From Bacillus nitratireducens (lineage in GTDB: Bacteria; Bacillota; Bacilli; Bacillales; Bacillaceae_G), in the NCBI RefSeq assembly GCF_001884135.1, contig NZ_MAOC01000020.1:434001-498000 (forward strand): a DNA stretch of 64,000 nucleotides, written 5' to 3'. The notes beneath the pieces were generated by a model that was not told the origin of the DNA, made no database searches, and saw only the letters and a list, made by a program, of their open reading frames with translations. Numbering within the stretch: the first letter of the stretch is position 1; every line of letters begins with the position of its first letter. The translations under genes and the position numbers were made by a program. Of this stretch, positions 44,731-53,357 are shown in pieces.

Positions 44731-46419
44731 ATGGATTATAAAACGCAGTTTGCAAAAAGTTTATCGAATATTTTTACGAATGAATTAAAGAAAAATCAAA
44801 TTTTAGATTTAATTGAAACACCAAAACAAGATGAATTCGGAGATGCAGCGTTCCCATGCTTTTCACTAGCGAAGCAATATAAAAAATCACCAGCTATTAT
44901 CGCAAAGGAAGTTGCAGAAAAATTAAATGATCCGTTCTTTACGAAAGTAGAGGCCGTTGGTCCTTATGTAAATATATTTTTCAACCGTGAAACTGTAAGT
45001 GATGAAGTATTAAAAACGATTTTAGCTAAGAAAGAAGAGTACGGTCAAAACCACTTTGGGTGTGAAAAAACGGTAGTTATTGATTACTCATCCCCAAATA
45101 TTGCAAAACCTTTTTCGATGGGGCATTTACGTTCTACAATGATAGGAAATTCGCTGAAACATATCGCCGAAAAATGTGGCTATGAAGTTGTAGGGATTAA
45201 TTATATTGGCGATTGGGGAACACAGTTTGGAAAATTAATTACCGCATATAAAAAATGGGGAAATGAAGCAGTAGTTAAAGAGGATCCAATACGTGAATTG
45301 TTTAAGTTATATGTTCAATTCCATGAAGAGGTAAAAGAGAACGAAGAACTAGAAGAAGAAGGTCGTGCTTGGTTTAAGAAATTAGAAGAAGGTGATGAAG
45401 AAGCAGTCGAGCTTTGGAATTGGTTCCGTCACGAATCCTTAAAAGAATTTTCTCGCATATACGAACTTCTCGGTGTAGAATTTACTAATTTTCAAGGAGA
45501 AGCTTTTTATAATAATTTAATGGAAGATTTTATTGGGATTTTAGAAGAACATGATTTGCTTGAAGAATCAGAAGGCGCATTAGTCGTTAATTTAGAAGAA
45601 GAGGGAATGCCGCCATGCTTAATTAGAAAATCAGATGGTGCGACTATTTATGCAACACGTGATTTAACGGCGGCTTTATATCGTCAAAACACATATGGAT
45701 TTGATAAAGCACTTTATGTAGTTGGACCAGAACAAAGTTTACATTTTAATCAATTTTTCACTGTATTAAAAAAGCTAGGCTTTACTTGGGTTGATGGAAT
45801 GGAACATGTACCGTTTGGATTCATATTAAAAGACGGTAAGAAAATGTCGACACGTAAGGGCAGAATTATTTTATTAGAAGAAGTGCTAGAAGAAGCTGTT
45901 GCACTTGCGGAACAAAATATTGAAGAGAAAAATCCGAATTTAAAACAAAAAGAAGAAGTGGCAAAGCAAGTAGGTGTTGGAGCAGTTATCTTCCACGATT
46001 TAAAAAATGAGCGTATGCATAATATTGAATTCTCATTAGAAAATATGTTGAAATTTGAAGGGGAAACAGGACCGTATGTACAATACACACATGCACGTGC
46101 TTGCTCTATTTTAAGAAAAGAAAGTGTAGAATTTGAAACGTGTACGTTTGCATTAAAAGATGATTATAGCTGGAGTGTCGTAAAATTACTTAATAAATTC
46201 CCACAAGTAATTGAAGCAGCCTTCAACAAAAATGAGCCATCAATCATTTCGAAATACGTATTAGATGTAGCACAATCGTTTAATAAATATTATGGTAATG
46301 TTCGTATATTAGAAGAGAGCGAAGAAAAAGACAGCAGACTTGCATTAGTGTATGCTGTGACGGTTGTATTAAAAGAGGGGTTACATTTACTTGGTGTGGA
46401 GGCACCTGAGGAGATGTAA
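44731..46419 (+). CDS. argS: Arginyl-tRNA synthetase (second type)
   Basis: 562 residues, class I. The HIGH-type motif is FSMGHLRST and the KMSKS-type motif KKMSTRKGR. The N-terminal Arg-tRNA additional domain (residues 1-105) and the C-terminal anticodon-binding DALR domain are complete. The group usually has another argS; this T-box-controlled copy is probably the accessory one. AAGGAGG precedes the ATG. Confidence 0.95.
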   Translation: MDYKTQFAKSLSNIFTNELKKNQILDLIETPKQDEFGDAAFPCFSLAKQYKKSPAIIAKEVAEKLNDPFFTKVEAVGPYVNIFFNRETVSDEVLKTILAKKEEYGQNHFGCEKTVVIDYSSPNIAKPFSMGHLRSTMIGNSLKHIAEKCGYEVVGINYIGDWGTQFGKLITAYKKWGNEAVVKEDPIRELFKLYVQFHEEVKENEELEEEGRAWFKKLEEGDEEAVELWNWFRHESLKEFSRIYELLGVEFTNFQGEAFYNNLMEDFIGILEEHDLLEESEGALVVNLEEEGMPPCLIRKSDGATIYATRDLTAALYRQNTYGFDKALYVVGPEQSLHFNQFFTVLKKLGFTWVDGMEHVPFGFILKDGKKMSTRKGRIILLEEVLEEAVALAEQNIEEKNPNLKQKEEVAKQVGVGAVIFHDLKNERMHNIEFSLENMLKFEGETGPYVQYTHARACSILRKESVEFETCTFALKDDYSWSVVKLLNKFPQVIEAAFNKNEPSIISKYVLDVAQSFNKYYGNVRILEESEEKDSRLALVYAVTVVLKEGLHLLGVEAPEEM

Positions 46420-46507
46420 AATAATAATTTTGTGCTTATGCGCCGTGAGAAATATTCATATTACTTTACTAATAAACTGCAGATCAAATTAAAGTGTAAT
46501 ATTGTAA

Positions 46508-46552
46508 CAAAAAGAAGAATCAGGCGATCATTAACCTGATTTTTCTTTTTGT
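46508..46552 (+). terminator. Terminator after argS
   Basis: AATCAGG and CCTGATT form a stem with a T-rich tail (TTTTCTTTTTG), about 90 bases after the stop. Confidence 0.75.
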
Positions 46553-46662
46553 ATTCTCTTGAATAAATTCTTATCTATAAAATGTTATACGCTGCGAAGT
46601 GTAAGAAATCTATAATTTTGTTGCGAAATCAATTAAAATATTTGTAGAGAGGATGGTCCGTA

Positions 46663-46992
46663 TTGATTCGAGGTTTCATTTTACACATTCCTTGTCATAG
46701 ACTACCGGAAAGGAGTTTTCTTAAACTACAAAAATACATGCCTTTATGTGCGCGATGCTCAGGTATGTTTATTGGTTTATGTATGTTTCCAATTTATTTT
46801 TTAATAACACCTTCGTTTAGTCTCTCATTCATGCTATCCTTTTTTGCTCAAATTCCATTATTAATTGATGGATTCACCCAAAAGTGGAAATGGCGAAGCA
46901 GCACAAATTTGCTAAGAGTAACTACCGGCTTATTAAGCGGTAATGGTATGGGACTATTTATTGCATCTAGTATTATATGGATTACATCTTAA
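46663..46992 (+). CDS. DUF2085 membrane protein
   Basis: 109 residues from a TTG start 8 bases after AGAGAGGATGG. CHRLPERSF, MPLCARCSGMFIGL and the three hydrophobic segments, ending in LSGNGMGLFIASSIIW, are typical of DUF2085. The His/Cys pair near the N-terminus (CH, CARC) could bind metal. Function unknown. It is followed by a small membrane protein gene. Confidence 0.85.
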   Translation: MIRGFILHIPCHRLPERSFLKLQKYMPLCARCSGMFIGLCMFPIYFLITPSFSLSFMLSFFAQIPLLIDGFTQKWKWRSSTNLLRVTTGLLSGNGMGLFIASSIIWITS

Positions 46993-47021
46993 ACCGCATA
47001 TCAACGGAGGTAGCTACTTAC

Positions 47022-47240
47022 ATGTTTTGGATTTATATAATTCTAATTTTTATATCAGGTGGAAGTGGAATTGGTTTTATTATTCATGAAAAATATATAG
47101 AAGCAACAATAGCTTTTGTTATCTGCGTATTATTTATGGTGCTACTATATTTTTATTTAAAAAGAAGCAAAAAAAAGAGAAATTTAGATTGTGACGTAAT
47201 AGATTGTACCGATTGCTCAGATTGTGATTGTACTATTTAA
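47022..47240 (+). CDS. Small membrane protein with Asp-Cys tail
   Basis: 72 residues. The ATG was chosen because CGGAGG stands upstream; the open frame begins inside the previous gene. Two membrane segments (residues about 4-20 and 28-48), a basic stretch KRSKKKRN, then a tail DCDVIDCTDCSDCDCTI with five Cys and six Asp. The tail is probably cytoplasmic according to the basic stretch and may bind metal. No family recognised. Confidence 0.78.
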   Translation: MFWIYIILIFISGGSGIGFIIHEKYIEATIAFVICVLFMVLLYFYLKRSKKKRNLDCDVIDCTDCSDCDCTI

Positions 47241-47267
47241 ACTTCTGCTTATCTCAATATTATTATG

Positions 47268-47310
47268 AAAAGGATTATATATCGTTTCAGGTATGTAATC
47301 CTTTTTATTT
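47268..47310 (+). terminator. Terminator after the Asp-Cys tail gene
   Basis: AAAAGGATTA pairs with TAATCCTTTT across an 18-base loop, followed by TATTTTTTT. Confidence 0.72.
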
Positions 47311-47465
47311 TTTTCAAAATTAGTTTGTCAAATAGGTGGAGAGTAAAGAACATGTACAATTTAACGTTTCAATTAAAATTAAACATCTCTAAAATTTTTA
47401 GAAACATAGGAATACATTTATTAAATGGAGAACTATAGTTTTGTATATAAAAGGAGGCGTGGGTT

Positions 47466-48344
47466 TTGGAAAAATATGATTGGAATAGTAAGCTAGTGTA
47501 TTTAAGAAATACGAGAGATTTATATTATAACGATGATTATTTAAGTTTTTTAGTGAATACAGTTTGGAAGATTACTGAACCGGTACATATTGTTGATTAT
47601 GGTTGTGGATATGGTTATTTAGGCTTAGTTTTGTTGCCGTTACTTCCAAATGGATCAAAGTATACAGGTATTGATAGCGGGGAAGCATTAATAGCTGAAG
47701 CGAGAGAGTTGTTTCGTTCGCTTCCATATGAATCAGAATTTATTAAAGGAGATGCTATAGAAATTGAATTGAAAAATAAATACGATATAGCAATCTGTCA
47801 GGCTTTCTTATTACATATGAGTTCCCCAAGAACGATGCTAGAGAAGATGATACATTCAATTAAACAAGGTGGTAAAATAATCTGTTTTGAACCACATTGG
47901 ATGTCAAATATGTCTTCATACGTATTAGATGGAGAGAATCAATCGGAAATTATCCAGCTAGGTGTTTTGCAGAGATTATTTGAAAGAGATACACAGAGAA
48001 ACGGTAGAGATGGCAACATTGGCATGAAAATACCAATGTATTTAAGTGAATTGGGTGTTAAAAATATTGAATGTAGAGTAAGTGATAAAGTGAATTTTTT
48101 AGATTCTAATTTAAATCAAAATGATAAGCAAGGATTATATAATTCTCTAAAAGAAGAGGGGATTGCAGGCAATCCGGGTGATAAACAGCAATTTATAGAA
48201 CGTTTAATGGCCAGAGGATTAACATATGAAGAAGCGCTAGCTCAATATGAAGTGGAACTACGGTTTTTTAAAGCATTTCATATGCATTCATCTTTAGTAT
48301 ATGCTCCGAATATGAAAATTACATTTGGTGAAATAAAGAAGTAA
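47466..48344 (+). CDS. Class I SAM-dependent methyltransferase
   Basis: 292 residues from a TTG start 8 bases after AAGGAGG. The SAM-binding motif is HIVDYGCGYGYLGLVLLPLL, with YTGIDSGEALI, FIKGDAIEI and YDIAICQAFLLHMSSP after it. The C-terminal third is helical. It is a small-molecule type methyltransferase; the substrate is unknown. Single gene with a 120-base AT-rich upstream region. Confidence 0.85.
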   Translation: MEKYDWNSKLVYLRNTRDLYYNDDYLSFLVNTVWKITEPVHIVDYGCGYGYLGLVLLPLLPNGSKYTGIDSGEALIAEARELFRSLPYESEFIKGDAIEIELKNKYDIAICQAFLLHMSSPRTMLEKMIHSIKQGGKIICFEPHWMSNMSSYVLDGENQSEIIQLGVLQRLFERDTQRNGRDGNIGMKIPMYLSELGVKNIECRVSDKVNFLDSNLNQNDKQGLYNSLKEEGIAGNPGDKQQFIERLMARGLTYEEALAQYEVELRFFKAFHMHSSLVYAPNMKITFGEIKK

Positions 48345-48764
48345 ATATCATATTAGAAAAGTAAGGGAGAAGGAGAATTGCTACATTTCTAATGTGGATA
48401 GGTTACCATTATTATCAAGATTTGTCGGTAAATCGATATATCTTATCAAATCGTTGATCTATTGTAAGTTACAAGAGATATATTCAGGAAATCGTTAATA
48501 TAATTTCATCCACTGAATAAAGCCTCAAAAAAGAAGATAAAATTCATCTTCGAATAATACATGTTATTTCATCAAATTAAACAAAATAACGAGAAAAAGT
48601 ATCGTTTTTAAGATATTTAGTTAAAAACTTGAATAATATTAAATAATATCGTTCATTATATGAGGTTTTAGTTGAATGCGTACTATATGATGTGTAAAAT
48701 CTAAGCAAGTAGGTTAGAATACTGCTTGCAAATGGCAGTATAAATAATTATTTGAGGTGAATAC
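48345..48764. other. Intergenic region, no gene seen
   Basis: 420 AT-rich bases before the TPR gene. Weak dyads such as AAGATAAAATTCATCTT are present, but neither a clear promoter nor a coding stretch. Confidence 0.5.
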
Positions 48765-51700
48765 ATGCTAGATTTTAAACAATTAGAAGTTTGTTTGAAA
48801 GAAAAGAGATTTGTAGATGGATTACATGAGATAAATAATGAAATTGCACATATAAAAGAAACGAATAAGTTATCATACGTGAAGACCTGGCTTTCTAACG
48901 TTTCATCATTTGCGGAGTTTGATACATTAATTCGCCTTGCTGATGAAGGTTTGATGCATCAATATAGCTCCTTTTTAATTCGTTATACTTATAAAAAATT
49001 CTCTAATATGAGAACGCTCTCTTTATATTGTGATGAGTTAATTGATGAGCGTAAAATCCTTGATGCTGAACAATTATTAAAAGATTCTTTGGAAGAGGTA
49101 AATGAAGAGGAAACTGATGCGGACGTTTTAACGAAAGCATATTTTACGTTAGTTAGATGTTTGTTAGATATGAAGCGAAATGAAGAGGCCTATGCCTATA
49201 TGCAAAAGGCGGAAAAGTATAGTACACGTGCAGTTTTTGATAAATGGGGTTACTTATATATACAGACTGGTGAGTGGGAGAAGGCAGAGGAACAACTTTT
49301 AGCCGGTCAGCAGCATAAAGATTGTGAAGAGTTAGCTACGTACCTATTGGCGCAATTATATGCATATAAAGGTGAACAGCAACGAGCGTTACAACTCATA
49401 AATGATGCGATTGCAAAGTTCCCTCAAGTACCATATTTCTATTTTGAGAAAGTAAAATATTTATTAGATTTAGAGCGCTATGAAGAAATGTTAGCGGTAA
49501 TAGATAAAATTAATCACATGCTTCCGCATCATGCATATACAACTTATTTTATACATTTACGTGCAGAGGCATTTTATAAAATAAATAATATTCACGATTT
49601 GCAAGCACTATTGAAAAGTGAAAAGAGTTTGAAAAATTCTCTATATCATCATATAGAAAAAAATCCTGATGGAAAAAAGGTTCGTTTACCAATAGTTCCG
49701 GTTGTACAAAAGGATAACTACTGCGTTCCGACAAGTTTAGAAATGATGTTAGGGGTATGGGGAGAAAAACGTACGCAAGATGAAATAGCACAACATATTT
49801 TTGATGTAACAGGTTCTAAGTTTTCAGATACAGTTACATATATAGAGGAGCAAGGTTACGAATATCGTTATTTTCAAGGGAATGTGGAAAATTATAAGAG
49901 ATTACTTGATCAAGGTATTCCCGTTTTATTAAGTATAGATATTGAGCACGCTTCCCATGTACAAGTACTTTCTGGTTATGACGACGTGCTGCAAGCTTTT
50001 TATATTCAAGATCCGAATTTCTTAGAACCGATTTTTGTGGAATATGATAAGTTGCAAGAAAAATATCGTTATACAGATTGTTTAGCTATTACTTTTACAC
50101 CAAAAGATAGAATGGAACAACTTTCATTTTTAGATGAGGAAGAACATAATTATTATAAATCAATTTTTTCTCTTACTGATCATTTAGCTGAGCAAGATAA
50201 AGAGGGAATTGAAAAGTTAGTACTATTTTTAAAAGAAACAAGTGAAAATCCAAACACTTGGTTATATACGATTAAACATTTAGATGCGGAAGTAGATAAA
50301 GAGTTTATTCAGTTTTGTATAGAAAAATTAATGGGAAAGTTTCCGAGCTCTGACTTTGTGAAATTGCATAGTGCACAGTGTTTTATTCGTCTGCAAGATA
50401 TGGAAAAAGCAGGACATATGCTTCAAAGTGTGGAGAAGAAAAGCAATCAAGCGTTGTATCATTTTATAAATGGACGGTATTCTTTTGAGCAAGATAATTA
50501 TGCAGAAGCGATTGCTAGTTTTCGTTCATCATTACAACTGGATGCAGACCAACCAGTTGCGTGGAGTTTCTTAGCATTATCATACATGTATATGGATCAA
50601 TCCGAAAAAGGGATAGAGTATTCTCTAACAGCTATAGAACGTAGCCCAGAAAGGTTTACACTTGTTAATCACGGTTTAATTTTAATAGATTTAGAACGAT
50701 ATGAAGAAGCATATGGATTCTTTAATGATTTATTAAAAGAATATAAGTATGAAGCGCACATTTGGTATGAACGTGCAAGATGTGCTCAACATTTAGGAAA
50801 AGTGTATTTGGCGGTAAAAGGACTTAAAGTAGCAATTCAATTAGATAAAACAGCAGCCTATTTATATACGAAGCTTTCGGAAATCTATGAATCAGATTTG
50901 GATGATGAGAAAAGTACGAAGGAAATTTTATTACAAGGAATTCAAAATTGTGAAGATCAGGCGTCTTTATATGTTCGTTTAGGAGATTTTTATTTTCAAA
51001 ATGATGAACTTGAAGAAGCGGAAACTATTTATAAGCGCTCTTTAGAAGAAAATAATGAAGATGTATATTCTCATTTTGGTTTAATTCAAGTATACATGGC
51101 TAAGGAACAATATGAGGATGCAAAAAATTATATTGTTAGTATCAATAAGCAATTTGAGGGCAATCAAGATTTCCTTATGAATGCTGGTATGGTGCTGTGG
51201 GATGCTGAAATTGCGTTAGGCGGGAATGAATCTGAGTTGAAAACTGCACTTTCTAAATTAGAGGACGGTATACGAAAGTTATACAGTAATATAGAGAACG
51301 TGTTAGAAGAGTATGTAAATAGAATAAAAGGAACAGCTTTCGTGCAACGAGGCATAGCATTTTTAAGAACGTTACAAAAAGAAAAAACGGAAGTAATTGA
51401 ATACGGTTGTTATGCTGGTATTTTATATGAATCTATTGGACAGTATGATCAGGCAATGAAGAGATACAATAAGGCAATCGAACAAAAGAGAACTGCTTTG
51501 CCATATTATCGAATCGGCGAAACATATATGGCATTAGGACAATTGACAGAAGCAAAGCAAGCGTATGAAATATGTTTAGAGCTGGATGAAAACTTCCCAG
51601 CTGTACATTTGCAACTAGCAGAAATATACGAAAAAGAAGAAGATCGTTCTAAAGAACAAAGTCATATGGTCCAGGCGATGAAAGAAGAGCCTTTGCATAT

Positions 51701-52967
51701 TAATATAGAATATTTGGCACAGCTTTCAGTAGATTTGAATCTTCATGAAGATTTGCTGACTGAATTAGAACAATTAGCAGGAGAAGTACCCGAAATATGG
51801 CGTTTAGATGCGATTGCATATGTATATGGTGCGATGAATGAAATAGATAAAGAACAGGCGCGAATTGAAGAAGCGCTACAATTAGATGAGGGACATACAG
51901 AAGTTCTATATCATTATGCGAAAGTATTAGTGAAAAAAAGAGATGCGAGTGCAATTGAAGTTGCAATGAAAGTAATGCATAAAGAATTAAATAATGAACG
52001 TATATTTGATGTATATGTAAAAGCAGTAGAACAACATAAAAAAATATCTCAAATACGAGACGCACTTCATACGTTAAAGGTGAAAAAAGCAGAAAGAAGT
52101 ATGGCATTTATGTATGCAGCAGCTGCGATTACAGAAAGATGGATTGAACGCCAACAAAATGAACAGCCGAAAAAATCTATATTTACGAGAGCTTTTTATC
52201 GTATGAAAAATCGCGCGAAAGAAATTTCAATGATTACTACAATCATTGATTTATATGAAATCTCGTTAAAATTAAATCCGAAAAATAGTATGGCAGCGAG
52301 GCGATTTGCAATATTTTACGAGAATGCGGCAATGAATAAAGAAGCAATAGAAGTATTGCAAACATCGCTAGAAAATAAATGGGATTATGATGTAGCGAAG
52401 CAACTTGTAAATCTTTTCATTGAGTGTGAAGAAGAAGGCATGTTACGAGATGCTTTGGAATTAACGAAGCAAATGGTTCGAGAACTACCGGATGATTATG
52501 ATACGCTTCTTTTGCAAGCACAAGTATTCTTGAAAGCTGGGGAAGAAAGAAAAGCAGAAAAAATATGTTTACAATTAACGGGAAAAACACCGTTTGTAAG
52601 TAGAGGATTCCTTACTTTAGCAGAAATATACCAAAGTCAAGAGAGGTTTGAGGATGCGATTCATTTATTAGAAGATGCTGCTGTAGATCATCCAAATGAA
52701 ACGGCAATTCTTATTGCTTTAGCATCTTCGTATCATAGAGCTGGGCGAACTGTCAAAGCAGAAAAAATAACAAATGATATATTAGAAATTGATGCTACAC
52801 ACTTGTTAGCAAGATACGACCACGCTTGCTACTTAGCGTTATTAAACAGAAATGAAGAGGCGAAAGAAGAACTTGAAATTGTGCTTCGTGAAGATGAGAC
52901 GGGATTCTTTGCTGAACTTGCAGAGGAAGATGAAGATTTAGCGGGATTACGAGAATTTGAAAATTAA
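48765..52967 (+). CDS. Giant TPR protein with embedded C39-like peptidase domain
   Basis: 1400 residues, no signal peptide or membrane segment, so cytoplasmic. TPR-like helical repeats occupy residues about 60-300 and 480-1390 (for example HKDCEELATYLLAQLYAYKG, ALYHFINGRYSFEQDNYAEA, ALPYYRIGETYMALGQLTEA). Residues about 310-450 form a C39-like papain-fold domain with Cys320 (DNYCVPTSLEMMLG), His398 (ASHVQVLSGYDD) and Asp416 (YIQDPN), so the catalytic set appears complete. The domain is built into the TPR solenoid instead of being linked to an ABC transporter. It may cleave a peptide or act as a scaffold. AGGTG precedes the ATG. Confidence 0.88.
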   Translation: MLDFKQLEVCLKEKRFVDGLHEINNEIAHIKETNKLSYVKTWLSNVSSFAEFDTLIRLADEGLMHQYSSFLIRYTYKKFSNMRTLSLYCDELIDERKILDAEQLLKDSLEEVNEEETDADVLTKAYFTLVRCLLDMKRNEEAYAYMQKAEKYSTRAVFDKWGYLYIQTGEWEKAEEQLLAGQQHKDCEELATYLLAQLYAYKGEQQRALQLINDAIAKFPQVPYFYFEKVKYLLDLERYEEMLAVIDKINHMLPHHAYTTYFIHLRAEAFYKINNIHDLQALLKSEKSLKNSLYHHIEKNPDGKKVRLPIVPVVQKDNYCVPTSLEMMLGVWGEKRTQDEIAQHIFDVTGSKFSDTVTYIEEQGYEYRYFQGNVENYKRLLDQGIPVLLSIDIEHASHVQVLSGYDDVLQAFYIQDPNFLEPIFVEYDKLQEKYRYTDCLAITFTPKDRMEQLSFLDEEEHNYYKSIFSLTDHLAEQDKEGIEKLVLFLKETSENPNTWLYTIKHLDAEVDKEFIQFCIEKLMGKFPSSDFVKLHSAQCFIRLQDMEKAGHMLQSVEKKSNQALYHFINGRYSFEQDNYAEAIASFRSSLQLDADQPVAWSFLALSYMYMDQSEKGIEYSLTAIERSPERFTLVNHGLILIDLERYEEAYGFFNDLLKEYKYEAHIWYERARCAQHLGKVYLAVKGLKVAIQLDKTAAYLYTKLSEIYESDLDDEKSTKEILLQGIQNCEDQASLYVRLGDFYFQNDELEEAETIYKRSLEENNEDVYSHFGLIQVYMAKEQYEDAKNYIVSINKQFEGNQDFLMNAGMVLWDAEIALGGNESELKTALSKLEDGIRKLYSNIENVLEEYVNRIKGTAFVQRGIAFLRTLQKEKTEVIEYGCYAGILYESIGQYDQAMKRYNKAIEQKRTALPYYRIGETYMALGQLTEAKQAYEICLELDENFPAVHLQLAEIYEKEEDRSKEQSHMVQAMKEEPLHINIEYLAQLSVDLNLHEDLLTELEQLAGEVPEIWRLDAIAYVYGAMNEIDKEQARIEEALQLDEGHTEVLYHYAKVLVKKRDASAIEVAMKVMHKELNNERIFDVYVKAVEQHKKISQIRDALHTLKVKKAERSMAFMYAAAAITERWIERQQNEQPKKSIFTRAFYRMKNRAKEISMITTIIDLYEISLKLNPKNSMAARRFAIFYENAAMNKEAIEVLQTSLENKWDYDVAKQLVNLFIECEEEGMLRDALELTKQMVRELPDDYDTLLLQAQVFLKAGEERKAEKICLQLTGKTPFVSRGFLTLAEIYQSQERFEDAIHLLEDAAVDHPNETAILIALASSYHRAGRTVKAEKITNDILEIDATHLLARYDHACYLALLNRNEEAKEELEIVLREDETGFFAELAEEDEDLAGLREFEN

Positions 52968-53067
52968 TTGTATAGAAATAGATAAAAAGGATATAAATAA
53001 AAATATATTTTGAATTAGTTGACAATTAATTGCCCAATGGCATAAAATAACTTTTAATAAAGTATAC

Positions 53068-53327
53068 AAATCTGAAGACGAGAAAGAGTAAAACAGTGAA
53101 CTGTTCTCCAGAGAGCCGGTGTATTGCTGAAAGCCGGTGTGCAGACGTTATTTGAAAATCATCTCCGAGGAGCCGTGGCTGAATAAAGTAAGCTCGGACG
53201 GATGTCTACCGTTACAAAGAACGCGTATGTTAGTACGTTGCTAAGTGCTATTAGCGAAGAGCTAATAGAATTAGGGTGGTAACGCGGTTAAACCCGTCCC
53301 TACTTCATAGGGACGGGTTTTTTGTGT
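53068..53327 (+). promoter_or_regulatory. T-box riboswitch, Ile specifier, upstream of ileS2
   Basis: Stem I begins near GAAGACGAGAAAGAGTA. The specifier is ATC (Ile) at 53158-53160 in the context GAAA-ATC-ATCTCCGAG. The T-box AGGGTGGTAACGCG is at 53273-53286, and the terminator AACCCGTCCCT/AGGGACGGGTT with TTTTT follows. Transcription of ileS2 should rise when tRNA-Ile is uncharged. Confidence 0.94.
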
Positions 53328-53357
53328 GCTTTAAAACATTCAAAGGAGTGATTGTAG

